Source: CAZTDD01 sp964612675 (GTDB lineage: Bacteria; Hinthialibacterota; Hinthialibacteria; Hinthialibacterales; JAKPRU01). From it: a DNA stretch of 7,430 bases. This document shows, in pieces, positions 1-5,436 of this stretch; positions within the stretch are counted from its first letter, which is position 1; every line of letters starts with the position of its first letter. The stretch covers positions 1-7,430 of the forward strand of contig CAZTDD010000198.1 of assembly GCA_964612675.1 (NCBI GenBank), written 5' to 3'. The position numbers and the translations under genes are program-made. The notes under the pieces are model-generated. The model was not told the origin of the DNA. It ran no database searches and worked only from the letters and a program-made list of their open reading frames with translations.

Positions 1-1
1 G

Positions 2-90
2 GGGTGCCAAAGGCACAAGAGGGAATGCACTCTCCGGCACGCCTGTTGGATGATAAGACCACCCCCAAGCGGAGTTGGGAGTGGCACCCT
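2..90. repeat. Interspersed palindromic repeat, copy A
   Basis: This is one of two nearly identical copies of an element of about 90 bp; the other is at 216-305. They differ at a handful of positions, including one single-base indel near 75. The copy contains a small hairpin (GTGCC-AAA-GGCAC, 4-16) and a longer stem (59-68 with 75-84) that carries one mismatch here. The left end may continue beyond the window. It resembles REP/BIME-type intergenic repeats. No coding potential is supported. Confidence 0.8.
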
Positions 91-189
91 GTGAGAAGAC
101 GGGTGGCCCTTGGTGAAAAGAGGGGGTGGCACTCGGTGAGAAGAAGGGCGGGACCCGGTGAGAAGAAGAGGGGCATTACGTGAGAACAC
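79..189. repeat. Degenerate tandem repeat, about five units of 21-24 bp
   Basis: Successive units start near 79, 101, 122, 146 and 168. Each has a G-rich part (GGGTGGCACC-like) followed by a purine-rich part (GGTGAGAAGAA-like). Units are imperfect and the last is the most diverged. The array fills the gap between palindromic copies A and B. The GGGTGGCACC half resembles the end of the palindromic element, so the array may have grown from the repeat's edge by slippage. No open frame in it looks real. Confidence 0.6.
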
Positions 190-192
190 GCG

Positions 193-305
193 TAGCCCCG
201 ATTGCTTGTCAATCAGGGTGCCAAAGGCACAAGAGGGGATGCACTCTCCGGCACGCCTGTTGGATGATAGGACCACCCCCAAGCGGAGTTTGGGGGTGGC
301 ACCCT
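193..305. repeat. Interspersed palindromic repeat, copy B (most complete)
   Basis: This copy shows the full architecture of three successive hairpins. The first pairs 196-204 with 210-218 and has one mismatch. The second is GTGCC-AAA-GGCAC at 218-230. The third is a perfect 10-bp GC-rich stem, 273-282 with 290-299, with a 7-nt loop. Positions 216-305 match copy A (2-90) almost base for base, and the front part matches copy C. Its position at the 3' end of the operon fits a REP/BIME-like element that could stabilise or terminate transcripts. No U-tract follows the stems on either strand. Confidence 0.8.
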
Positions 306-370
306 TTGAGGATGCCAGTACACCCAAATGCTGGATGCTGTTCCACGAGTTGAACTGCAGGTCAAATGGG

Positions 371-415
371 TAGCCCCGATTGCTCGCCAATCGGGGTGCC
401 GAAGGCACAAGAGGG
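371..415. repeat. Interspersed palindromic repeat, truncated copy C
   Basis: This copy has only the first two hairpins of the element. A perfect 9-bp stem pairs 374-382 (CCCCGATTG) with 388-396 around a CTCGC loop. GTGCC-GAA-GGCAC follows at 396-408. Similarity to copy B stops just after the AGAGGGGA stretch near 415, so this is a 3'-truncated or partially deleted copy. Perfect pairing here and one mismatch in copy B suggest this stem is nearer the ancestral form. Confidence 0.7.
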
Positions 416-618
416 GAGCTGTCGTGGCCGACATGGAATAGGTCGTTATGCGGGAAACTGTGAGCGAAAGAAGATTCGAGGGGGTGAACCGTGCGAGGGC
501 GAGTCTCCGGATGAGCCCTCTTTTCTCAGCCGTGTCGGCGGCATACAGCTCGGATCGGCTACCACCGCCGGATCTAGGTTCAAACACTTCGACACGATCT
601 AACGGCTGCGGCCTTGCT
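416..618. other. Non-coding stretch downstream of the operon
   Basis: I see no credible gene here; the open frames on both strands have unnatural composition and no ribosome-binding site. The one structure is an inverted repeat, GAGGGC at 495-500 with GCCCTC at 515-520, followed on the plus strand by TTTT. This is a weak terminator-like hairpin with a 14-nt loop for plus-strand transcription. On the minus strand, the direction of the operon, I find no convincing intrinsic terminator straight after the stop codon at 619. Confidence 0.4.
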
Positions 619-1143
619 TTACTTGACCCAATAGACCAGAGAGTAAGGGATGTTTGTCTCTCCGAATGGACTTTTCAGTCGAACGAACCCTCTCTGCTCG
701 GGGCGTTGCGCAGTGGCGTCACATTCGACTTTTAGTATGCACTTCGATGATTCTTTATCCCCTGAGATAAGATCGGCGCTGAAGCACGGACCGCACTCGG
801 CCACAAGAAAATCGGCAATGTTCGGAACGGGAGGATCCGAGTGGACTACGGTTGTTGCACAAACAACGTCCCCTTGCTCCACCCCGCCGAACCAAATGAC
901 CTCAGGCTCGCAAAAAACGTGTTCGCGTGCCCTCAGACGGACGGGGAGGTACCGTAACGTTCGCCCGACCGGTGCCCCATTGTCACATCTGTGGATCATA
1001 ATCCCGTCGGTGCTCCACCGAGGCCCGGCACGTTCAGGGTGGAAAGTCACGCAGACCGAGACAGATCTCCCGCCGCCCAGCGTAACGAGTGTCGGCGTCA
1101 CGTCGATAGGGCTCCGGGAGGAAGGCCAACGAGTTCTTAACAT
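619..1143 (-). CDS. C-terminal DUF1573-type Ig-like segment of interrupted C39-like protein
   Basis: This is the distal part of the gene that starts at 2130, in the same reading frame, separated from it only by TAA at 1161-1159 and five sense codons. The first ~65 residues complete the Ig-like domain begun before the stop, including the ProIleAspValThrPro strand and the SVSVCVTFHP strand. From about residue 78 (FCEPEVIWFGGVEQGDVV) a further Ig-like domain follows, with a pattern typical of DUF1573/MSP-like domains. It has no signal peptide. GAGGA lies 4 nt upstream of ATG 1143, so reinitiation is possible, but the product would begin in mid-domain. It is best read as the detached tail of a protein of about 503 residues. 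The stop may be a recent nonsense mutation, a sequencing error, or a real split. No known function is assigned to this part alone. Confidence 0.6.
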   Translation of the reverse strand: MLRTRWPSSRSPIDVTPTLVTLGGGRSVSVCVTFHPERAGPRWSTDGIMIHRCDNGAPVGRTLRYLPVRLRAREHVFCEPEVIWFGGVEQGDVVCATTVVHSDPPVPNIADFLVAECGPCFSADLISGDKESSKCILKVECDATAQRPEQRGFVRLKSPFGETNIPYSLVYWVK

Positions 1144-1158
1144 GAATTCCTCGTGTCG

Positions 1159-1161
1159 TTA
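1159..1161 (-). other. In-frame TAA interrupting the C39-like/DUF1573 gene
   Basis: On the minus strand the codons run Gly-Gly-Trp-Glu-TAA-Arg-His-Glu-Glu-Phe-Met with no change of frame. Protein-like sequence continues on both sides and the two halves together make one Ig-like domain of normal length. A single base change from a sense codon such as GAA, CAA or AAA would explain it. Confidence 0.75.
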
Positions 1162-2130
1162 TTCCCAGCCGCCGAGTGTGACGGTCTGCGTCTGTGGCGG
1201 TGATTCCTTGCGGACATCAAATTCCAGCGTTTCGGGGTCGACGCTCACGACTAACTTCGCAAACATCTGAACGCGAAGTTCGACTTCCGCTTCCTCTCCC
1301 TGTTCGTCCCGCCAGACGAGAGTGCTTGCGAGTTTCAGTGCCCCGCTGGCTGACGACGGCACATTTGCCGTCGACATGCAGAAGCCGACCTGCCCAGGGT
1401 CGAGTCGATCCTCACTCAAACGAACATCTGACCAGCCGCAACTATCCTTTGTGCTCACGAAATGCATCGTACGGGGTGTGTGGTTCAGAAAAGCGAAACT
1501 GACCTTATGCTGAGTCCCGGCCTCTACAATGCCGATTGGAATATCGTTTAAGTGTATCTTTAGCTTTCCGGACGATGTGTCCGTTCTTGGACTGCCGGAG
1601 TTTGAATGCGTGTCAATGGATTTCGCGTAAAGCAAGACAAAGCCGGTTTCTCCGTTGGGTAGGCTTGTGAAAGCCAGCGGTCCGAATTCATCCCGTGGCA
1701 GGACCTCCGCCCGAAGGCCGGGATCATAGATCTGGACGCACTCACCGGGAGCCGCGGAGAGCACGACGAAATGTTCTTTAGGAAGCCAGAGAATGTGGTA
1801 GCCATCAAGCCGTGTGAGGTCATCAAACCGCACCAGCCTCGGAACAAGCTCCAGTCCTGTTCTTCGCGCGGTCTCGACCAGGCTGGCAACGCTGAGTTCT
1901 GCGCAGGTTGAAGAAACAACTTCCGTCGCCTCTTTCTCGATTTCCGCAAGTGTGACCGGACTCAAGTGTACCCAATGTAGAAAAGAAACACATTTAAGTC
2001 CGCAGTTGACGTGCGGGGAACACGCACCATGCGATTCGATGCTTTTGAATCCCGTCGCAAGGAGGAATAGCGAGAGAAGAACTGCCATCGCTCCGGCGGG
2101 TGATAGCCTTGGTGTCGTCTTAGTCCGCAT
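1159..2130 (-). CDS. Secreted C39-like cysteine peptidase domain with DUF1573-type Ig-like domain (N-terminal part, interrupted)
   Basis: The protein has 323 residues from ATG 2130. A basic N-terminus and hydrophobic stretch (residues about 15-27) form a Sec signal, so it acts outside the cytoplasm. Residues about 36-170 resemble peptidase family C39. The motif NCGLKC places the nucleophile at C43, HFVV gives H120 and IYDP gives D136, so the Cys-His-Asp triad is present. The Gln normally six residues before the nucleophile is absent; C37 stands there. Residues about 188-290 look like a DUF1573 Ig-like domain (DSCGW, then LDPGQ). A second Ig-like domain starts near 293 and is cut by the stop. 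No ABC transporter domain is present, unlike bacteriocin exporters. The start overlaps the upstream stop by 11 nt and lacks a strong ribosome-binding site, which suggests translational coupling. ATG 2088 is an alternative start. Substrate unknown; the neighbouring Cys-rich proteins are candidates. Confidence 0.7.
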   Translation of the reverse strand: MRTKTTPRLSPAGAMAVLLSLFLLATGFKSIESHGACSPHVNCGLKCVSFLHWVHLSPVTLAEIEKEATEVVSSTCAELSVASLVETARRTGLELVPRLVRFDDLTRLDGYHILWLPKEHFVVLSAAPGECVQIYDPGLRAEVLPRDEFGPLAFTSLPNGETGFVLLYAKSIDTHSNSGSPRTDTSSGKLKIHLNDIPIGIVEAGTQHKVSFAFLNHTPRTMHFVSTKDSCGWSDVRLSEDRLDPGQVGFCMSTANVPSSASGALKLASTLVWRDEQGEEAEVELRVQMFAKLVVSVDPETLEFDVRKESPPQTQTVTLGGWE

Positions 2131-3148
2131 GGAATTCGCGACCCGTTTCGCGTACGCGCACAATGTTTCCGTCCAACGTTTCGATTATGCTCCCAGGCGG
2201 AAGATAGATCGTCATCGGTGCTTCCATGACCTCGCTCGACGGTAAGATTCTTGTGAGACGGTGTTCCATGCTTTCAAGGACCCAGGCGGAGTCCTCTTCC
2301 CCGCCGTTGGAAAGGGCACGTGGTCTCTTGTATCGCTTCTGACGAAATGCCGTCGGCACGTTGACGCCGTTTGAGTCGGAGTAAGTCAATGAATACGAGG
2401 ACTTGATGATAAAGCAATCCCTTTGCAACCGCCCCTCATCCCATCCCAGGAGACGCCCATCGGATCCCAGCGATGAGAGATGGACATGGAACACTATATT
2501 TGGCTTTCCAGCCACGCGGCGAAGATACAACGTCCAGCTTCCGTTCTTTTCCTCGCGACATTCCACGGGCCACTGCCAAAAGTCTCGTGACGGCCCGCTC
2601 TCTGCCGGGCTCTTCACCAACCCCGCAGTGAAGTCGACAAAGCGGCGCAGTTCCGAATAAACATCAAGCTCGGGAAACCCGTACCGACGGTTACTTGGAA
2701 GAGGAGGCGAAGACTCCACAACAGACATATAGCCCTTTGGGGACTGGACTGCCCGATAATACTGGGAGTCCCCAATAGACTGCCACGTGCGTATAACTGT
2801 AGGGGAGCCGTCCCCGGTGGCCGGGAACGTTGTCGTCACATCAGCCCATTGAAGGCTTCTGCGTCTTATGTAAACTCCTTTGCCGTGCTCGTACATCAAT
2901 TCAGAATCGGGTTGGAGTCTGAGTTTTTTGTTGAAGCTATACTCATATCCATAGCCACCCGACACAGGAGGGCAGAGTGTGCCCCATGTCTCCGCGATCT
3001 TCGCCACCGTATCCTGATCCAACGTCCAAGTTGAGGTAACAGACTCCGCTGACTCTGATGGAGCAGCAAGGCAGGTGAAAGCAATCGCCCAAAAGTACAC
3101 GGCTACACACATCACAGAACACGAGGTTGTTCTCCCTAACGTACACAT
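2120..3148 (-). CDS. Secreted protein of unknown function, paralogue of 3835-4884 (cassette 2)
   Basis: The protein has 342 residues. The start was chosen at ATG 3148 because an excellent AAGGAGGTG precedes it and the protein then opens with a signal peptide (hydrophobic residues about 11-28, possible cleavage after Leu-Ala-Ala). The open frame extends upstream, but only through the preceding gene. It shares a string of motifs with the protein at 3835-4884: LCPPVS and YGY (about 58-68), GVYIR and WAD (about 91-103), RTW-SIG (120-126), RYG-P-LD-Y (155-164), RDFWQWP (188-194), LLGWDEG (233-239), KRYKR (271-275) and APMTIYLPPGS (310-320). The C-terminal pattern of a fatty-acid-like strand, an LP-GS turn and DGN resembles LolA/RseB-type half-barrel proteins, but this is a fold guess. 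It follows the Cys-rich gene by 20 nt and overlaps the C39-like gene. Function not recognised. Confidence 0.8.
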   Translation of the reverse strand: MCTLGRTTSCSVMCVAVYFWAIAFTCLAAPSESAESVTSTWTLDQDTVAKIAETWGTLCPPVSGGYGYEYSFNKKLRLQPDSELMYEHGKGVYIRRRSLQWADVTTTFPATGDGSPTVIRTWQSIGDSQYYRAVQSPKGYMSVVESSPPLPSNRRYGFPELDVYSELRRFVDFTAGLVKSPAESGPSRDFWQWPVECREEKNGSWTLYLRRVAGKPNIVFHVHLSSLGSDGRLLGWDEGRLQRDCFIIKSSYSLTYSDSNGVNVPTAFRQKRYKRPRALSNGGEEDSAWVLESMEHRLTRILPSSEVMEAPMTIYLPPGSIIETLDGNIVRVRETGREFHAD

Positions 3149-3152
3149 AGTG

Positions 3153-3161
3153 CACCTCCTT
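3153..3161 (-). promoter_or_regulatory. Strong ribosome-binding site fixing the start at 3148
   Basis: The minus strand reads AAGGAGGTG-CACT-ATG, with GGAGG six nucleotides from the start codon. This is close to a perfect anti-16S match and rules out the longer open frame from 3268, which would run through the end of the upstream gene. Confidence 0.85.
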
Positions 3162-3168
3162 AGTACTA

Positions 3169-3630
3169 TCACGTGATTCGCACGCAGTAGAACCACGAGC
3201 CCCAAGACGTCGAGACTACTGCAACGCAGTCGCCGCCGGGTGGAAAGGGATACGGGTACCACTCGCACACCATAAGGTCAAAACACGGTTGGTGTTCGAT
3301 AGTATCCATATCGACGTCGCATTCGTCTCCCTCGAATCCGAACTCGAAGCAAAACTCGTTTTGTTTAATGTGGGCAACGTCACCATCACATAAGCGACAC
3401 GTTTCCTCTGTTTCTCCACAACAGCCAGTGAACCCTTGGCCGGGCTGTAGGTTGTAGCAGGGTCCGGTCTCTCCACATCTGCCAATGGTAATGCCTCCAC
3501 CGATCAAGAATCCTTGAGTGGATACCGCAATGTCGACTCCCGGAACGCGTCGTTCTCCGCTGCACTGATTGCGATGAACGCCGAATATAGCAAGGACACA
3601 TAACAACAAGAAAAGGATGACCTTTTTCAT
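3169..3630 (-). CDS. Small Cys-rich exported or membrane-anchored protein (cassette 2)
   Basis: The protein has 153 residues. ATG 3630 was chosen because GGAGG lies 7 nt upstream and the protein then starts MKK followed by a hydrophobic segment (about 4-18), a Sec signal or single anchor. Beyond it are 13 cysteines (23, 52, 58, 70, 71, 78, 81, 94, 104, 116, 122, 135, 149) and many Gly, Asp and Glu. It is a clear paralogue of the protein at 4902-5354: both share R-x-PG after the signal, RC-x4-GPC, FT-x-CC, C-x2-C, PC-x5-CEW and a Cys near the C-terminus. Disulfide bonding in the periplasm or outside is likely. A GGG at 44-46 follows the leader-like region; whether it matters for C39-type cleavage is unknown. 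NVEALA peptides of Bacteroidota are loosely similar in style, but the motif is absent. Function unknown. Confidence 0.8.
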   Translation of the reverse strand: MKKVILFLLLCVLAIFGVHRNQCSGERRVPGVDIAVSTQGFLIGGGITIGRCGETGPCYNLQPGQGFTGCCGETEETCRLCDGDVAHIKQNEFCFEFGFEGDECDVDMDTIEHQPCFDLMVCEWYPYPFPPGGDCVAVVSTSWGSWFYCVRIT

Positions 3631-3834
3631 TGTATTTCCTCCGCGCATCAAAGGACTTTGTTAACGTTTCGGTTTTTTGCGATACATCCAGCCAATCTTC
3701 ACACTGATTATGATTTCTTGCGGCCTCGCGAATGCTCCGTGGAGGATTCACAGAAGATCTCATGCATGTTTCTCGCTACAAATGTACCGTTGATGATTAA
3801 TGATGTCATTTCTAAATTCATTTTACTCTGGGTT
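3631..3834 (-). other. Gap between the two cassettes
   Basis: This gap of about 200 nt is AT-richer than the genes and much longer than the 17-20 nt spacers inside each cassette. A 37-codon open frame (3821-3708) lacks a convincing ribosome-binding site and may be a remnant or chance. GGAGG at 3638-3642 serves the gene at 3630. I find no clear promoter or terminator. Confidence 0.4.
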
Positions 3835-4884
3835 TTAATCTGCACGGATTTCTCGACCTTTCTCCCCGACATGAACCGTATTGCCGTCAACCGTTCTGAT
3901 AGCGCTACCTTGCGGAAGATAAATAGTCATTGGTGCTTCCGCGATGACCTCCGGTGACAAGACTTCCTCCAGATGAAATGACAAATCCATCAGAACGCGG
4001 GATGAGTCTTCCGCGCTCGTGTCAGAGTCCTTGCCTGTCCGCTTATACTTTATCTCATGGACCCCACACAGCGTCCCCGGATCGTCCGGTTTCGAGTAGC
4101 TCAAACGAAAGGACGAACGCACCTCAAAAGAAGCTCCCTTATAAATGCCCTCATCCCATCCAACCAGACGTGCATCTGCAGCCAAAGATGACGTATACAA
4201 GTAAAACGCCAGTCTGGAATGATCCTTGCTCGCCGCACTCTCCAACAGAATCCTGAATATACCCTCTTCTTCCTGTTGACACGGCGCCGGCCATCGCCAG
4301 AAGTCACGTGGTGGGGCGTCTTTTTCTGAGATGTCTGCAATCCCAGAGAGCAAATCCATGAACCGCCTTATCCCATAATACATGTCCAAGCCTGGTGTGC
4401 CGTAACGTTGGTTGATACTGGTAGAGCCCGGCGCGGGCATTTCCTGAACGTATACGCATCCCTTTAACGTACCGTATCCTTCATAATGCCCATTTTTACC
4501 TATCGAGAGCCAAGTCCGTCTCTTTTTCGGAGGATCGTTATTCTTGGTGGCAAGCGTCACTTCGATATCCGCCCATTCAAGAGGACCCTTTCGGATATAA
4601 ACTCCTTCCCCACGTTCGAGGTCGGCCTGAGACAATGGGGAAGGCCGGGTCTTTGTTGCATAAGTAAATCTATATCCGTATGTATCCGAGACTGGCGGAC
4701 ACAAACAGAACCAGGACCGGAGTACTTCGGCGATTGTATCGCTTGATATCGGCAATAATTCCGCTTTATGTTCTTCAGGCTGCGCGATTGCATCTCCAGG
4801 CACCACAAGAAAAACGCCTATGGAGAGAATTAAAAAGAAATGCAGGAATAATATGTACTTACCTCGTAAAGCCACGAACATCAT
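3835..4884 (-). CDS. Secreted protein of unknown function, paralogue of 2120-3148 (cassette 1)
   Basis: The protein has 349 residues from ATG 4884; ATG 4881 is equally possible, as AAGGGAG lies 4 and 7 nt upstream respectively. A hydrophobic signal (about 8-28) ends near Asp-Ala-Ile-Ala, a likely signal peptidase I site. Motifs shared with the paralogue are LCPPVS and YGY (61-71), GVYIR and WAD (94-106), RTW-SIG (123-129), RYG-P-LD-Y (160-169), RDFWRWP (193-199), LVGWDEG (240-246), KYKR (279-282), APMTIYLPQGS (317-327) and GRE-AD at the C-terminus. The distribution of conserved Trp, Gly and Pro and the terminal strand-turn-strand suggest a LolA/RseB-like lipid- or peptide-binding half-barrel, but no direct proof is visible. 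It follows the Cys-rich gene by 17 nt, so the two are probably co-translated and may interact. No recognised function. Confidence 0.8.
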   Translation of the reverse strand: MMFVALRGKYILFLHFFLILSIGVFLVVPGDAIAQPEEHKAELLPISSDTIAEVLRSWFCLCPPVSDTYGYRFTYATKTRPSPLSQADLERGEGVYIRKGPLEWADIEVTLATKNNDPPKKRRTWLSIGKNGHYEGYGTLKGCVYVQEMPAPGSTSINQRYGTPGLDMYYGIRRFMDLLSGIADISEKDAPPRDFWRWPAPCQQEEEGIFRILLESAASKDHSRLAFYLYTSSLAADARLVGWDEGIYKGASFEVRSSFRLSYSKPDDPGTLCGVHEIKYKRTGKDSDTSAEDSSRVLMDLSFHLEEVLSPEVIAEAPMTIYLPQGSAIRTVDGNTVHVGEKGREIRAD

Positions 4885-4901
4885 CCGGCTCCCTTCCGCC
4901 T

Positions 4902-5354
4902 TTATGCACACATGCTCAATTCTTGGAAGCATGCCTGAGATTGGCCGCCCCGTGGAGAGTAATACTGAGGCTCGCACATCTGGTGCCCCCCGAGCCAAAC
5001 CCACTCACAGGTTGTGGTTGTATAACAAGGTAGTTCCCCATTACACTTGCACTTTTCTTCATCACCGTTAAGCATGCAGGATCTATTTAATGTAATGTCG
5101 GAAAGTGATCCCTCACAACAAAAGCAATCGAAACCGTTGACACAACATGCAGTAAATGCTGGACCTGCACAGGGTCCTCCAGTCCAACATCTCCAGCTAT
5201 CATCTCCCCGGCCTGACAAAGATGCCTGCACATTAATGGGAATCGCTGCTCCTGGGATTCGTTGTACAGTACACGTGTTCACCCGATACAAGATCGCGAG
5301 TCCAAATACACATAGCACAGTCATAAGGAACATATATAGTATTTTTCTTTCCAT
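4902..5354 (-). CDS. Small Cys-rich exported or membrane-anchored protein (cassette 1)
   Basis: The protein has 150 residues, starting at ATG 5354 with GGAGG 7 nt upstream. Residues about 5-23 form one hydrophobic segment after a charged MERK start, a signal peptide or anchor. The remainder carries 16 cysteines (28, 56, 62, 70, 71, 77, 79, 80, 93, 102, 104, 110, 116, 127, 142, 149), including CC and CFCC clusters. About a dozen align with those of the paralogue at 3169-3630 at almost the same positions, with R-x-PG, GPC, FT-x-CC and PC-x5-CEW also shared, while most other residues differ. This is the signature of a disulfide-held fold under strong constraint. Metal binding by the clustered cysteines is an alternative. 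Neighbours are the TPR gene (82 nt upstream) and the 349-residue partner (17 nt downstream). Function unknown. Confidence 0.8.
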   Translation of the reverse strand: MERKILYMFLMTVLCVFGLAILYRVNTCTVQRIPGAAIPINVQASLSGRGDDSWRCWTGGPCAGPAFTACCVNGFDCFCCEGSLSDITLNRSCMLNGDEEKCKCNGELPCYTTTTCEWVWLGGHQMCEPQYYSPRGGQSQACFQELSMCA

Positions 5355-5436
5355 CGCTCTTCCTCCATGTATTTAGTCAATCACACCCTCAAACGCGCCT
5401 TAGAAAACCTAGACTTACCTTCTTCGGGATACGTAG

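Noticed and set aside
1..415. Possible CRISPR array
   Set aside because: The units are long and unequal, contain several hairpins, and lack regular unique spacers of constant length; no cas genes are present.
430..520. Possible group II intron end (domain V-like GAAA-containing stretch)
   Set aside because: The expected domain V stem and flanking sequence are not there, and no reverse transcriptase is present.
213..587. Minus-strand open frame of 124 codons across the repeats
   Set aside because: It runs through palindromic copies B and C, has no ribosome-binding site, and its composition reflects the repeats rather than a protein.
650..1270. Plus-strand open frame of 206 codons
   Set aside because: It is antisense to the DUF1573-type region, which has the better protein signature and frame continuity; no ribosome-binding site was seen.
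3148..3268. Longer N-terminus for the 342-residue protein starting at 3268
   Set aside because: It would overlap the upstream gene by 100 nt and lose the signal peptide position; a near-perfect ribosome-binding site supports 3148.
3708..3821. Small gene of 37 codons between the cassettes
   Set aside because: No convincing ribosome-binding site or recognisable features; kept only as a possible remnant.
4884..5004. Longer N-terminus for the 349-residue protein starting at 5004
   Set aside because: It would read out of frame through the end of the Cys-rich gene; AAGGGAG before 4884/4881 and a signal peptide support the shorter start.
3169..5354. NVEALA-type peptides
   Set aside because: The general style (short leader, Cys-rich) is similar, but the Asn-Val-Glu-Ala-Leu-Ala motif is absent and the cysteine pattern differs.
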